DNA from: Candidatus Aenigmatarchaeota archaeon
GTDB lineage: Archaea; Aenigmatarchaeota; Aenigmatarchaeia; QMZP01; QMZT01
DNA: 64,000 nucleotides
Assembly: GCA_026397315.1 (NCBI GenBank)
Contig: JAPLVC010000004.1
Span: 64,001-128,000 of the forward strand
Direction: 5' to 3'
Shown: positions 24,682-35,486 of the stretch, in pieces
Numbering within the stretch: position 1 is the first letter of the stretch
Layout: each line of letters begins with the position of its first letter
Program-made: the position numbers and the translations under genes
Notes under the pieces: model-generated
What the model saw: the letters and a program-made list of their open reading frames with translations, nothing else
Told to the model about the DNA's origin: nothing
Database searches by the model: none

Positions 24682-25929
24682 ATGGTGGAAAAGGTTGATC
24701 CTTTCGAGTCTGCGCAGAAGCAGCTCAAGAAGGCGATAAACGTCCTGAAGATGGGCGACGATGTTTATGAAGTTCTTAAAAATGTCGCTGAATATCTTGA
24801 GGTTTCAATTCCTGTTAGGATGGACAACGGGAAGATTCGCGTTTTCAAAGGCTACCGTGCGCATCACAACAACATGCGCGGTCCCTACAAGGGCGGCATA
24901 CGCTTTCACCCCGATGTCAACATAAGCGAGGTCAAGGCTCTCGCGTCCTGGATGACTTGGAAATGTTCCGTCGTCGGGATTCCGTACGGCGGAGCGAAGG
25001 GCGGCGTCGTGTGCAACCCGAAGGAAATGAGTGAAGGCGAACTCGAACGGCTTTCTCGCGGATACATACGCGCGGTCGGCGATTTCATCGGCCCGAAGAA
25101 AGACATACCAGCGCCAGACGTCTACACGACGCCCAAGATAATGGCGTGGATGATGGACGAGTTCTCGAAAAGGAAGGGTTATAACGCGCCCGGCGTGATA
25201 ACGGGCAAGCCAGTGGATGCGTTCGGTTCCGAGGGACGCGACGAAGCGACGGGCTTAGGCCTCTACGTCATCACCAGGGAGCTGCTCAAACACCTCAAGC
25301 TTGACCCGAAGAAAATGACGGCCGTGATACAGGGTTACGGAAATCTCGGCCATGTGGTCGCGGACAGGTATGACAAGATGGGAATAAGGGTCATCGCCGC
25401 TTCGGATTCGAAAGGCGGCATATACAATCCCGATGGCCTCAGGCCGGCTGACATAATGACCCAGAAGGACAAGACCGGTAGCGTCGTGGGCCTTAGGGGC
25501 ACGAAGCAGATAACCAACGATGAGTTGTTCAGCCTGAAGTGCGACATCCTCACGCCATGCGCTCTCGAGAATGTTATAACGAAAGAGAACGCGCCCAAGA
25601 TACAGGCGAAGTTAATCATCGAAGGCGCGAATGGCCCGACGACGCCGGAAGCGGACGAGATTCTTTTCAAGAGGGGCGTGACGCTCGTGCCGGACATACT
25701 CGCGAATGCGGGCGGCGTGACCGTGTCGTATTTCGAATGGGTCCAGAACAACATGAACTATTACTGGCCGAAGGAAGAGGTCAACGAAAAGCTCGACAGG
25801 ATAATGACCAAAGCCTTCCGCGGCGTCGCTGAGATCATGGGCAAATACAAGGTCGACATGAGAACCGCTGCATACATGCAGTCCGTAAAGCGCGTTGCAG
25901 AGGCTATGAAACTCAGGGGCTTCGGGTAG
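24682..25929 (+). CDS. gdhA: glutamate dehydrogenase
   Basis: GdhA interconverts glutamate and 2-oxoglutarate plus ammonia. The 415-residue protein has the substrate region GGIRFHPDV followed by the catalytic-lysine segment PYGGAKGGVVCNP (lysine near residue 113) and the dinucleotide loop VIQGYGNLGHVVADRY near residue 215-230. PVDAFGSEGRDEATG matches archaeal and thermophile GDHs. The ATG at 24682 follows GGTGGGTGGT; an in-frame start at 24670 is less likely. The thioredoxin gene starts 8 bases after its stop, so both are co-transcribed. Confidence 0.95.
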   Translation: MVEKVDPFESAQKQLKKAINVLKMGDDVYEVLKNVAEYLEVSIPVRMDNGKIRVFKGYRAHHNNMRGPYKGGIRFHPDVNISEVKALASWMTWKCSVVGIPYGGAKGGVVCNPKEMSEGELERLSRGYIRAVGDFIGPKKDIPAPDVYTTPKIMAWMMDEFSKRKGYNAPGVITGKPVDAFGSEGRDEATGLGLYVITRELLKHLKLDPKKMTAVIQGYGNLGHVVADRYDKMGIRVIAASDSKGGIYNPDGLRPADIMTQKDKTGSVVGLRGTKQITNDELFSLKCDILTPCALENVITKENAPKIQAKLIIEGANGPTTPEADEILFKRGVTLVPDILANAGGVTVSYFEWVQNNMNYYWPKEEVNEKLDRIMTKAFRGVAEIMGKYKVDMRTAAYMQSVKRVAEAMKLRGFG

Positions 25930-25937
25930 GTGCTGAG

Positions 25938-26264
25938 ATGACAGCAGTAGTGGCAGAACTTAGCGATTCGAATTTCAACGATTTCGTTGCGAAGCACAAG
26001 GTCGCGCTGGTGGATTTTTACGCCGACTGGTGCGGCCCGTGCCAGGCCATGAAACCGGTCATCGACGAGCTAGCCGGCGAGATGAAAGGCAAAGTCTCTT
26101 TTGCGAAAGCGAACATGGACAAGGCCGGCGCTACTGCGAACAAATACGGCATCATGTCCATACCCACGCTGCTCATATTCAAAAACGGCAAGATGATGGA
26201 CAGGCTCGTCGGAGCGTTCCCGAAGGACATGATAAAGCAGAGACTCGCCAAAATGGTCGAGTGA
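25938..26264 (+). CDS. trxA: thioredoxin
   Basis: A 108-residue thioredoxin with active site DWCGPC near residues 30-35, the cis-proline loop SIPTLLIFKNGK and the family's normal length. It lies 8 bases after gdhA. Together with the TrxB-like protein it can supply reducing power; it also lies just before a cluster of exported proteins that are extremely rich in cysteine. No signal peptide, so it acts in the cytoplasm. Confidence 0.95.
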   Translation: MTAVVAELSDSNFNDFVAKHKVALVDFYADWCGPCQAMKPVIDELAGEMKGKVSFAKANMDKAGATANKYGIMSIPTLLIFKNGKMMDRLVGAFPKDMIKQRLAKMVE

Positions 26265-26374
26265 AAGAGTGATAACCGGCGACATCAGGAAACGGATAGC
26301 AGAAAACGTTTAAACATTACGCGGGTTACGCAACTTCTGAAAGCATAAATAGTTAAATAATAATTAAATATAAC

Positions 26375-29300
26375 ATGGGTAGGGCTACTTTCAGGGGTGG
26401 GTTGATCGTTTTTTCTGCACTTTTGTTGTCTTTCTTTTTTGTGTCCGTTTTGCCTTCGCTGGCATATTTCGCATTTGACGTTCCGGTCGTTGATAACCGC
26501 GACTTGGGCCTTTTCGCGAAAGGCGAACCTATGGACTTCAACATCAACATGACTTTCGACTACCCGTTCCCGCCCGCGGAGAACGCAACGCAGCTAACGG
26601 CCGAGGTCTGGAGAAACGGCGAGATGCTGCAGTCGAAGACGCTCACCTTGAGCAAGTTCCTTGAGAAATATAAAATCGCCAGCAACGGCAAATACGCGTT
26701 CCGCCCCATATATTTCAACTTCTCGGTTTTCGTCGAGGCCAAGAACGTTTCCTACTCGCCGACGACGTTCACATACGGCGTGCGCCAGTCGAGGAGAACG
26801 CCCTACGAGAACGAGGATGACAAGAAATGGAAGGTTTCCGGCAGGATTGTGCAGGGCACACAATATGGTTTCGACATATACAACAACTATTGTTCCGGCC
26901 CGTGGGATTTCAACGAACAAGCTTGGCCCGTATCACGCGGATATATGTGCTACAGGCAGGCGGGCGACGAGGAGTGCAGGAAAGGTGGCGTGTCGGCCAT
27001 AGAGTGTAAGGCCACTTACGGCAGCACCGGCACCGCCCCCTGCGCCTTATGTTGCAGCCCCAGATGTCAACTGTCCAACACCGATTGTGTGTGCATGAAA
27101 TCCGGCTTAAACGAAGATTGTGATACGGAGAATATGCCATGCACCAAGTTCCAACAAAATCCGCAGCAACATTGGGTCACGGTACAAAGCACATGCTGCG
27201 TGGAGCAGGAAATTTTAGGTTACACATGTTCCGCGTCAATCAACGGAATTTGTTTAAAGAACAATGAAGCGGGAAGTCACGAAGAAACTATTGAAATATC
27301 GAGGGGCACTTGGGACGAGGTTTCCGGCGAGACTTCATGGACAGCGCCGGTGCAAAAAGGAGCTGTCCTTTATTTCGAAGTCGGTGACAGCAGGAACGTG
27401 CCCAACGACCCAATCGCGTCGCCGGCAGTGCCTAACATGAAATGGTCTTCCGCGCATTCGTGGAAATTCGAGACCTATGTGATACCCACGCAAAGCGTGA
27501 ACGGCAAGGTGCTCAGGGTTTACCCGGACGACGGCATGAGATATTTCTTTTACAAGCTTGATGCAAACAACAACTGGGTGCCTGCAAGCACTCAGAACTG
27601 GTCCTGCGTTACGGGCCAGTTCGACAATACCGTCCTTGCGGACGGCAAGACTCCTACAAAAATAAACGGCTGCCCGATTTCTCTTTATATGAATAAAAAT
27701 TCGTGGTATAAGCTCGAGTTCTATCTTTACAACGACCCATGGGGCAGGAGCGAAGGCGGCGGAGAAAGCAGCGACAGCGAAAACCCGCTAGGCCTGAGAA
27801 TCGAGGACTACCAGACCAAGTCAGCGTCCCTGCTTGACATCCTCGGGACCGGGAGCATCATGAGCAGCGAGCCGCCGGGAGACGACGGCGCGGTCATAGG
27901 CGGCTCCGCGACAGTATTTGCGAACGAGGGCCTCAAAGAAATAAGGGACTTCAAGATGTTCGCCACCACGCACTCGGTCGACAGCTGCTCCAGCGGCGTC
28001 GACTGCTCGATGAGGGCAGCCTGCGGCAACTCTGATTACAACGGGGTGAAGACGAACAAGTATGGTTGGATACTCAACCACGCCATTTACCCGTTCGAGT
28101 GGAGCGACGTGGGCGGCGTTTCGACGACGAAAGCCGGCTACATAACCAGCACCGGCAAGAACGGCGGGGAAAAAATGGCCATCGACGCGCCGAGCATAAC
28201 ACCCGTGAACGGATACGGGAGATACAAATACACCAACATGTGGTTTGACGACAACACGAGGCATTACATCGGTGGCATTTACAAATGCGCGAAGGAATGG
28301 CCTTCATGGGCGGCTGACTGTCCGGAAGAGAATAACAGATACAGCTACGCGAGAGGCTCTGACCAGATAAAATGCTGCTACGTCAGTTCGACCGTCACTG
28401 GCACCGACCAGAAAGTGACCATCGAATATGACACTAGATACCAATACATTATAAACTTCCTTCCCGGCGCGGGCGACAAGCTCTGCGTCGCTTCGGAATA
28501 CAACGCAGGCAGCGGGGCTGCCATGCAGACGGTCTATCAGTCCAATTACACGAACGCGCTGTGCGACACGAAGACGGGAAGCCGCTGCTGCTACTGCAGG
28601 CCCGGATGGGGCTGCAAGATGGACTGCTCCAACGAACTTAACATGACGGCTTCCAGCAAGTTCGCGCTACCGTTCCCGGCAATAGGACCTTTCTGGGAGA
28701 TTAAGAACGCGCGCATAAGATTCGAAGCTACAGAGCCGCCGGTCGTCATCAACCTTACGTCGGAAGGCAACGCCCAGGACGGGTGGGACATAAAGGCGAA
28801 TCTCGGCGACAGGGCGACGCTGATGCTGGACAAGAACTATACCATACCTCTCAACCTTTACAATGATTTCGGCCTCAAGGCGCCTGATGAAATGCTGACT
28901 GGCGCGAGGGATACACTGAGGCTTTCGCTCAACACTTCCACGACGCTCAGCGGATTTTACATACCATTCTGCAGGATGGAAAACGGCAACACCAGAATAT
29001 CCTGCGACTACACGTTCCACACGGTAGACTGCACTAAGGAAGGCGTCAGGAGCAGCTATTACGATGAAGAAACGTATCCCGCTACCAAGGGCAAGGGCGC
29101 GTGCAAAGCGGGCGTCAGGACATGCGTCAAGTTAGGCGAGAACAACCTTAGGTGGGTCTACGACACCACGAACGACATGCCCGTCTACCCTGCGCCGGAA
29201 ACGTGCAACGGCAAGGACGACGACTGCAACGGGCTGGTCGACGATGTGAAGACTTTCGACATGATAATAAATGAAATAATAAGCGCTGGCGGCAAGAAAA

Positions 29301-32300
29301 ACCCATACCAGGTCACGAAGTGCGCCTGTTTCATGGGAGCTGCGTCGTCTGACGAACGTTGCAACAACATAGACGACGACTGCAACGGCGTCGTGGACGA
29401 CAGCTCTGTTACAATGTGGTCTAACACCTGCGACAGCGCCGTCAAGCAATGTGTGAAAGAAGGCAGCCCGTACGAGTGGTGCAAGAGCCTTTACAACTCA
29501 ACGCAATGCTCGCTTACACAAACGCAGATAACAGTGACGGGCAACGTTACTGTGAACACGTGCACGGAAAAGATGCGCGCCTGCATGGACAACGCTCACG
29601 TTCTGCCGTCCGGTACACAGGTCAAATTCACATACGAAGAATGCAAACAGTTCTACAACAACTATTCCTGTTTCTTTAATGAGAAGAAAATCGTCGCGCT
29701 GGGCGACACGTGCAGGTGCACGCTTTCTAATCCGCAGCCTGAAACGTGCAACGGCGTTGACGACGATTGTAACAACATAATAGACGACGTGGAAAACGCC
29801 ACAACATGTGGCTGCGCTTTCCTTATGAACACGTCACTTGTCGCTAACCTGAAGGCATCCGGCGACGTTTCCTGCGACGGCATAGATTCCGACTGCAACG
29901 GCGCGATAGACGACGGGGCGAAAAATTGCGCGTGCACAGGGAGACCGGCGATAGACGTGGTTGAAATAAAAGGCAAGGTCAAGGAGATGTGCGACGGCAT
30001 AGACAACGACTGCAACGGCCTCACCGACGAGGCGTTCCCGCAGGTGGGCAAGCCGTGCGGCTACGGCCTGTGCTCGGGCGGCATATACGTCTGCGGAGTG
30101 CACGGCGACAAGGCCGTGTGCAACACCACTGTCAATCCGGACGAGACTTTCAACGGCAAGGCCATAAAGCTCAACTACGCCGAGACGTGCGATCTCAGGG
30201 ATAACGACTGCGACTATTCGATTGACGAGGACTGCTCCTGCACGCCGGAAAGCGCTGTCAAGCTGTGCGGCTACCAGAGCGGCATTTACTACAAAGATAA
30301 AACGCAGCTCACGCAGACGTGCAATCAGGCCATGACCGAGCTGAAGAAGCTCATCACGTGGGCCGAAGCGCCTGAGAACGTGAAATACAGGCGCATGCTC
30401 ACGGTCAGGAACAACGAAAACGTGGCGCTGGAAAACTACCCGATAAACTTCAGCCTGAACACTTTCATGTTGAACCAGACCAAGAAGATGCGTCCGGACG
30501 GCGGCGACCTGAGAATATTGCCAGCCGACGGAGAGAAAAATCTCGACTGGAACAACTCCAATCCATTCGTCAGGGCGCAGACGACCATATGGTTCAAGGC
30601 TAGCCTCCCGGCAAACCAGGAGAAGAAATTCTACGTTTATTACGGCAATCCCACAGCGACGTACAAACCGGTCACGCTTAGCGAAGTCACGGGACTCACT
30701 TACGGCATAGGAGTCTTCCTTTTATGCCATTTCGAAGGCACGACCGCTTGCGAGGGAAACATGGTGCCCAGATATGACAACGGCGTGACATTCCAGAGCG
30801 CACAGAGGGAGCTTCTGGGCGAAGTGGTCGATACGCAGGGAGCCTTCATAAACGGCTTCGACAAGCTCACTTACCCGACTTCCGAGAACTTCAACAAGAA
30901 CCGCGGCACGGTAATGATGTGGTTCTATCCTGAAGACGTGACGGAAGATCATTACCTGTTCTATTCTACCGACCTTTCGGGCAATCCGCAGTTCGGCCTG
31001 CATTTCAACGAGAACGGCACGTTCTTCGAGGCGTACGACAAGCTCGGCAACGCCCGCAGGATAAACGGCGGAATAGTCAATATCGGCTGGCATCACATAG
31101 CCGTCACATGGGACAACCTCAAGGGCACGAAAATATACATGGACGGAGCCCTGAGAAACAGCACATCCGCTTCATGGGAAGCGAATGACATAGGCGTTGA
31201 TGTGTACGTCGGCGGCGACGGGACGTCAAAGACGGCTTATTCGCTAATCGACGAGCTGGCGGTCTACTCGCAGGAGCTCGACCAGGCATCCATACGCGAG
31301 AAGATGCGCTATTACAAGCCTTATGTGACGATGGGTCCTGAGGAGACTCTGAACGAAACCGTGGCTACGACCGAAACTGATGTGTATGAAAAATGCACGG
31401 TAATGCTGCAGAACATAAGCGCGGACGAGGCGAAGAAGGCGACGATACTCAGCCTCTGCGATACTGTAAGGATATGCAGCAAGACCGACTTCCCGATAAA
31501 TTCCATAAGCGAATGCACGTTCGGCGTGCAGACGTGCGCTAGCGGTCAATGGGCCGCATGCACGGCAGTCCAGCCGAAGACCGAAGTGTGCAACCTTAAA
31601 GACGACGACTGCAACGGGCTGATAGACGATGTCGCGGTGCCGGAAACATGTGCATGCTCAAACGGCGGCGAGCCCGGCATCGAGTTGTGCAACGGCATTG
31701 ACGACGACTGCAACGGCAAGATAGACGATGTGAGAGGCATGGACACGGCGTTCTCGACGCACTGCGGATGCTACGACCAGATCGTCAACATCACGCAGAA
31801 GAACTCGGAGAAAGAAACGCTGTGCAATGCCATAGACGACAACTGCGACGGCACTATAGACGAGGGCATAGAGAAGTGCGCGTGCGCGGGAACGTCTTTC
31901 AATTCAGCTCTCAACTCAGTGGGGCCCGCTGTCGGAGAAGAGAAGTGCGACGACGTGGACAACGATTGCAACATGGTAATAGACGACCCGTGGATACAGG
32001 GCGGAACCTCGGCGACAAAGTTCGATTACCTTGGAGCGCCGTGCAGCCCGCTCAGCAGCAGGTGCGTGGGCGGCGTATTCGTATGCTCCAAGACTGCGAC
32101 GGACATGGTGTGCAGCACGTCCTCCGGCGACGGCATAAAAGGCCAGGACCTGAGGACGAACGAGACGTGCAACCTACTCGACGACGACTGTAACGGCAAG
32201 ATTGACGACATATGGGGCGACATCTCGGGCAAGTTCTGCAGATGCTACAATGGCGTGCCGAGAGCGAACGAGACGTGCAACGGCATAGACGACGATTGTA

Positions 32301-33745
32301 ACGGCCTGATAGACGACGGCCTCGGCAATTGCGGATGCGCATTTGACATCGAAGACAACGTCAACAACATCAATCAGCTTTCCATCCTGATAAGCGCCAA
32401 GAAAGCGGGCGGCGAGACGTGCAACAACATAGACGACGACTGCAACGGAGCGGTGGACGACGGGCTCGGGAGCGAATGTTTCTGCTCGGGCGGCTTTGCA
32501 GGCAACGCGGCGACAAAGCCCGAATTCTGCAATGGTTTCGACGACGATTGCAACGGCGTCATTGACGACGTAACTTATCCTGAAACATGCGCCTGCTACA
32601 ACGGAACCGTCAAAGCAGGCAAGCAGGCGGAAATATGCGACGGCATCGATAACGATTGTAACGGGCTCGTCGACGAGGACTGGCCCATGCTCGGCAGCAT
32701 GTGCGGCGTCGGCGCCTGCTCGAACGGCGTTTACGAATGCCTGCCAAGCGGAACCGGAACCGCATGCTCGACCATGGAAGGCGGCTCGGATGACAAATCG
32801 AAAGACGAGGAATGCGGCAATAATATTGACGATAACTGCAACGCGGTCACGGACGAGAACTGCATCTGCGACGTGGCCGGCGAGACCAGGAAGTGCAGCT
32901 CCAACGTGGGCGAATGCAGGGAAGGCGTACAGACGTGCAGCGCTGACAAGGAATGGAGCGGTTGCATAGGCGGCGTGCTGCCTGCGATTGAAACGTGCAA
33001 CGGCAAGGACGACGACTGCAGCGGAGCGATAGACGATTTATCGGGCGGCAAATGCGGCTGCTACGGAGGGGCGTCGCCCAAGACTGAGTCGTGCAACGGC
33101 ATCGATGACGACTGTAACGGGGCGATAGACGATGTAAGCGGCAAGAGCTCAGTCGAAGCGACGCAGTGCGGCTGCTACGACAACGCTTACGCGAAGGGCG
33201 CTAAACCGGAGGCGTGCAACAGGATTGACGACGACTGCGACGAGATCATAGACAATGTTAAGGACGGCACTTCAGTCGAATCCGCGAGATGCGCCTGCTA
33301 CAACAACGGTTATGCAGGCGTTGAAAGCTGCAACGGCATAGACGACGACTGCGACGAGGCGACGGATGAGGACTGGCCGAACGTTGGTCAGGACTGCGGC
33401 CAGGGCATATGCACTTCGACTTTCGTATGCTCGCCCGACGGCAAGACGCTTTCATGCAATGGCGCAATGCCACAGACGGAAGTATGCGACGGCAAGGACA
33501 ACAACTGCAACGGGCTGGTCGATGAAGGATGCTTCGGCTCAGAGGTCGGCAGTTGCGAGAACATGGTGCAGGACAGCAACGAGGAAGGGATTGACTGCGG
33601 CGGCGTATGCCCGGTGGCATGCTCGGCCCAGCAGATCATAAATCCCGCATCCGGCTCGTGGATGATAGTCTTCGCCGCGCTTGTGGTAGTCATAGTCGCG
33701 GTAGGCATAGTCCTGGTGTTCATGAAACCGGGAGCGTCGGTTTAA
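26375..33745 (+). CDS. giant secreted, membrane-anchored protein with 21 MopE-type metal-binding repeats, DUF2341 and LamG domains
   Basis: The 2456-residue protein begins with a signal peptide (hydrophobic to about residue 33) and ends with one transmembrane helix (about residues 2427-2450) and a very short tail, so nearly all of it lies outside the cell. Residues 35-300 are beta-rich with a dense cysteine patch (about 170-290). A DUF2341-like domain (about 1333-1432) is followed by a LamG/concanavalin-like domain (about 1442-1650). I count 21 copies of the MopE-type motif C-[ND]-x-x-D-[DNS]-[DN]-C-[NDS]-x-x-x-D-[DEN], six before the DUF2341/LamG part and fifteen after it. The Asp-rich loops suggest Ca2+ or Cu binding plus disulfides. 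Predicted role: surface adhesion or metal capture. Confidence 0.85.
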   Translation: MGRATFRGGLIVFSALLLSFFFVSVLPSLAYFAFDVPVVDNRDLGLFAKGEPMDFNINMTFDYPFPPAENATQLTAEVWRNGEMLQSKTLTLSKFLEKYKIASNGKYAFRPIYFNFSVFVEAKNVSYSPTTFTYGVRQSRRTPYENEDDKKWKVSGRIVQGTQYGFDIYNNYCSGPWDFNEQAWPVSRGYMCYRQAGDEECRKGGVSAIECKATYGSTGTAPCALCCSPRCQLSNTDCVCMKSGLNEDCDTENMPCTKFQQNPQQHWVTVQSTCCVEQEILGYTCSASINGICLKNNEAGSHEETIEISRGTWDEVSGETSWTAPVQKGAVLYFEVGDSRNVPNDPIASPAVPNMKWSSAHSWKFETYVIPTQSVNGKVLRVYPDDGMRYFFYKLDANNNWVPASTQNWSCVTGQFDNTVLADGKTPTKINGCPISLYMNKNSWYKLEFYLYNDPWGRSEGGGESSDSENPLGLRIEDYQTKSASLLDILGTGSIMSSEPPGDDGAVIGGSATVFANEGLKEIRDFKMFATTHSVDSCSSGVDCSMRAACGNSDYNGVKTNKYGWILNHAIYPFEWSDVGGVSTTKAGYITSTGKNGGEKMAIDAPSITPVNGYGRYKYTNMWFDDNTRHYIGGIYKCAKEWPSWAADCPEENNRYSYARGSDQIKCCYVSSTVTGTDQKVTIEYDTRYQYIINFLPGAGDKLCVASEYNAGSGAAMQTVYQSNYTNALCDTKTGSRCCYCRPGWGCKMDCSNELNMTASSKFALPFPAIGPFWEIKNARIRFEATEPPVVINLTSEGNAQDGWDIKANLGDRATLMLDKNYTIPLNLYNDFGLKAPDEMLTGARDTLRLSLNTSTTLSGFYIPFCRMENGNTRISCDYTFHTVDCTKEGVRSSYYDEETYPATKGKGACKAGVRTCVKLGENNLRWVYDTTNDMPVYPAPETCNGKDDDCNGLVDDVKTFDMIINEIISAGGKKNPYQVTKCACFMGAASSDERCNNIDDDCNGVVDDSSVTMWSNTCDSAVKQCVKEGSPYEWCKSLYNSTQCSLTQTQITVTGNVTVNTCTEKMRACMDNAHVLPSGTQVKFTYEECKQFYNNYSCFFNEKKIVALGDTCRCTLSNPQPETCNGVDDDCNNIIDDVENATTCGCAFLMNTSLVANLKASGDVSCDGIDSDCNGAIDDGAKNCACTGRPAIDVVEIKGKVKEMCDGIDNDCNGLTDEAFPQVGKPCGYGLCSGGIYVCGVHGDKAVCNTTVNPDETFNGKAIKLNYAETCDLRDNDCDYSIDEDCSCTPESAVKLCGYQSGIYYKDKTQLTQTCNQAMTELKKLITWAEAPENVKYRRMLTVRNNENVALENYPINFSLNTFMLNQTKKMRPDGGDLRILPADGEKNLDWNNSNPFVRAQTTIWFKASLPANQEKKFYVYYGNPTATYKPVTLSEVTGLTYGIGVFLLCHFEGTTACEGNMVPRYDNGVTFQSAQRELLGEVVDTQGAFINGFDKLTYPTSENFNKNRGTVMMWFYPEDVTEDHYLFYSTDLSGNPQFGLHFNENGTFFEAYDKLGNARRINGGIVNIGWHHIAVTWDNLKGTKIYMDGALRNSTSASWEANDIGVDVYVGGDGTSKTAYSLIDELAVYSQELDQASIREKMRYYKPYVTMGPEETLNETVATTETDVYEKCTVMLQNISADEAKKATILSLCDTVRICSKTDFPINSISECTFGVQTCASGQWAACTAVQPKTEVCNLKDDDCNGLIDDVAVPETCACSNGGEPGIELCNGIDDDCNGKIDDVRGMDTAFSTHCGCYDQIVNITQKNSEKETLCNAIDDNCDGTIDEGIEKCACAGTSFNSALNSVGPAVGEEKCDDVDNDCNMVIDDPWIQGGTSATKFDYLGAPCSPLSSRCVGGVFVCSKTATDMVCSTSSGDGIKGQDLRTNETCNLLDDDCNGKIDDIWGDISGKFCRCYNGVPRANETCNGIDDDCNGLIDDGLGNCGCAFDIEDNVNNINQLSILISAKKAGGETCNNIDDDCNGAVDDGLGSECFCSGGFAGNAATKPEFCNGFDDDCNGVIDDVTYPETCACYNGTVKAGKQAEICDGIDNDCNGLVDEDWPMLGSMCGVGACSNGVYECLPSGTGTACSTMEGGSDDKSKDEECGNNIDDNCNAVTDENCICDVAGETRKCSSNVGECREGVQTCSADKEWSGCIGGVLPAIETCNGKDDDCSGAIDDLSGGKCGCYGGASPKTESCNGIDDDCNGAIDDVSGKSSVEATQCGCYDNAYAKGAKPEACNRIDDDCDEIIDNVKDGTSVESARCACYNNGYAGVESCNGIDDDCDEATDEDWPNVGQDCGQGICTSTFVCSPDGKTLSCNGAMPQTEVCDGKDNNCNGLVDEGCFGSEVGSCENMVQDSNEEGIDCGGVCPVACSAQQIINPASGSWMIVFAALVVVIVAVGIVLVFMKPGASV

Positions 33746-33788
33746 TCGGAATTCAATACGGCAACGAGAACAGAATGGGTGTGTTGGA

Positions 33789-34205
33789 ATGAAGGGTATC
33801 TCACCTTTGGTAGCCACTATAATGCTGATAGCCTTCGCTCTTGCGGTTTCCGGCATGCTTTTCTCGTGGGTTTACCAGTTCACCTATGCACAGAGAGAGG
33901 AATTGCAGTTATGCTCCTCGGCACAGATATCCCTGAACAATGCATACTACAACCCGCAGACGGGCAACATCAACATGGTCGTTTATAATACAGGCGGCGT
34001 GCCGCTGACAGGCTTTGCCGTGCTCATATCGACTGACAAGAGTGCTGAAACGTCGAAAGACTTCGCGACAAAGGAAGTCGCAGTGAACGACATAGGCCTT
34101 TTCCCGGTGAAATACAGCGAAGGCGTCCGCTCGATAGTCGTGCAGTCCACGCAGTGCAGGAACGCGCAGGACATGATAAGCATCTATGACGTAGAGGGAT
34201 TGTGA
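33789..34205 (+). CDS. archaellin/type IV pilin-like protein with class III signal peptide
   Basis: The 138-residue protein starts MKGISPLVATIMLIAFALAV, the pattern of archaeal class III signal peptides: a short basic start, then G followed by a long hydrophobic helix beginning ISPLVAT. A prepilin peptidase (PibD/FlaK) would cut after the KG. The rest is a beta-rich domain with NPQTGNINMVVYNTGGVPL, common in archaeal pilins, and two cysteines. It lies 43 bases after the giant MopE protein and may polymerise or serve as a membrane-anchored partner. No pilus assembly ATPase is present in the window. Confidence 0.8.
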   Translation: MKGISPLVATIMLIAFALAVSGMLFSWVYQFTYAQREELQLCSSAQISLNNAYYNPQTGNINMVVYNTGGVPLTGFAVLISTDKSAETSKDFATKEVAVNDIGLFPVKYSEGVRSIVVQSTQCRNAQDMISIYDVEGL

Positions 34206-34271
34206 CTGTAAATCAATAGACTGCAATATATTATACTAAATAAAAAAATATAATATTGGAGAGTGAGGGCA

Positions 34272-35486
34272 ATGGATAAAGATAAAAACAGGGCAATGGC
34301 AGCGGTTTTTCTCGTTTTCATATCATGCGTTTTAATCACCATAAGCTTTTCATCGATCACCCAGGTATCGGCCGCGGTAAATATTGAAAAAACATGGGAC
34401 TGCTCCAGCGGCTTCTCATGTGGAAGCAATACAATGGGCCTGTGCACGTCTACACTAAAGCCGTATCTTTCCATGTTCAACAACCAGTATTCTTTCAGCC
34501 TTGCTGTCGAGAAGCCCGGCGCCTATACATGCACTGTAAAAGTGACTGCGAACCACTTCGACTTCCCAGATGGCAAGACGGACGAGCCGAACGAGGTGAC
34601 GGACGTCTCGCTTAACGGCATCACGATAGGCTCGACCGTGGACAGCTGGTGCCAGCCGGGCAGCGTGCCATGCGTCAACCCGGATGTGTGCACGACTTGC
34701 CTGTCATACGGATGCACGCAAAAATACAATGGCGACTGCCCTGACGGTTGCAGATGCCCGTGCAAGACGCCGTCCGAATCCGGCAATAGCATGAATGCCC
34801 TGCAAAGCAGCAGCGGCTCCTTCGGCGGCTCCATATGTTTCAATATAAAGAATCTCAACGCTCTGATAAATTCGGCGCACAGGGATGGCGAGGGAGCTGT
34901 TATAGCGTTCAGCAGCCCGAACAACAGGCAATATTTCGCCATAATACACGGTATTGGCGGGAGCATACTTTTCCACAGGTTCGGATTCTGCTTTGCATGC
35001 TCATGCACGAACTGGTGCGGCGTAGGCGGCGCTGGAACAATTACCGCCAGGGAAGGAGTCACGTATAAAATACAGAAGACAGGTCCGTACACACTGGCTT
35101 TTTCCGACGGCACAACAACCCTAACATATAATGCAGCCAATGACAATGACAACGGAGCGACCATACAACAAAAGTTCCGGAACGGCATAGAGTTATCGCA
35201 GTATTGCGTTGGTTCGGGATGCGCGTGGAATGGCCATCCTTTCTTCCCTTTCGTGGACGGCAATGCGGCAATTGAAATAGTCGATTGCAGCATCGGTGTA
35301 ATATGCGACAATGACGGCACATGCGATGTCGGCGAGAATCCCGTCAACTGCCCGAATGATTGCGGCGGAAACGACGGAGAATGCAAAAACATGGATGAAA
35401 GATGCAGCATATCGGCCGGCGATTGCTGCACCGGCTTAATCTGTATAAAGGTGGGGCCGGTCAATCGCTGCGTGCCGGCAGATTAA
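34272..35486 (+). CDS. secreted Cys-rich surface protein, paralogue A
   Basis: A 404-residue protein with a signal peptide (to about residue 36). Its N-terminal domain shares with the gene at 39067 the sequence EVTDVSLNGI-x-IGSTVDSWC and the preceding NHFDFP segment. A Cys-rich patch (about 135-165) and a GSICFNIKNL domain follow, then C-x-N-x-G-x-C-x-x-x-E-N-x-x-N-C-x-N-D-C and a last DERCSISAGDCCTGLICI knot-like module. About 28 cysteines suggest many disulfides. It has no anchor helix. After its TAA, the same frame continues past TAG into a further Cys motif (see the relic at 35487). The ATG at 34272 is preferred because GTGAGGG precedes it. Confidence 0.7.
   Translation: MDKDKNRAMAAVFLVFISCVLITISFSSITQVSAAVNIEKTWDCSSGFSCGSNTMGLCTSTLKPYLSMFNNQYSFSLAVEKPGAYTCTVKVTANHFDFPDGKTDEPNEVTDVSLNGITIGSTVDSWCQPGSVPCVNPDVCTTCLSYGCTQKYNGDCPDGCRCPCKTPSESGNSMNALQSSSGSFGGSICFNIKNLNALINSAHRDGEGAVIAFSSPNNRQYFAIIHGIGGSILFHRFGFCFACSCTNWCGVGGAGTITAREGVTYKIQKTGPYTLAFSDGTTTLTYNAANDNDNGATIQQKFRNGIELSQYCVGSGCAWNGHPFFPFVDGNAAIEIVDCSIGVICDNDGTCDVGENPVNCPNDCGGNDGECKNMDERCSISAGDCCTGLICIKVGPVNRCVPAD

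Noticed and set aside
29200-33540. Regularly spaced near-identical segments suggesting a CRISPR or DNA repeat array
   Set aside because: The repeated units are in-frame codons for the C-N-G-x-D-D-D-C-N-G motif, with irregular spacing and protein-coding variation between copies. There are no spacers of constant length and no cas genes.
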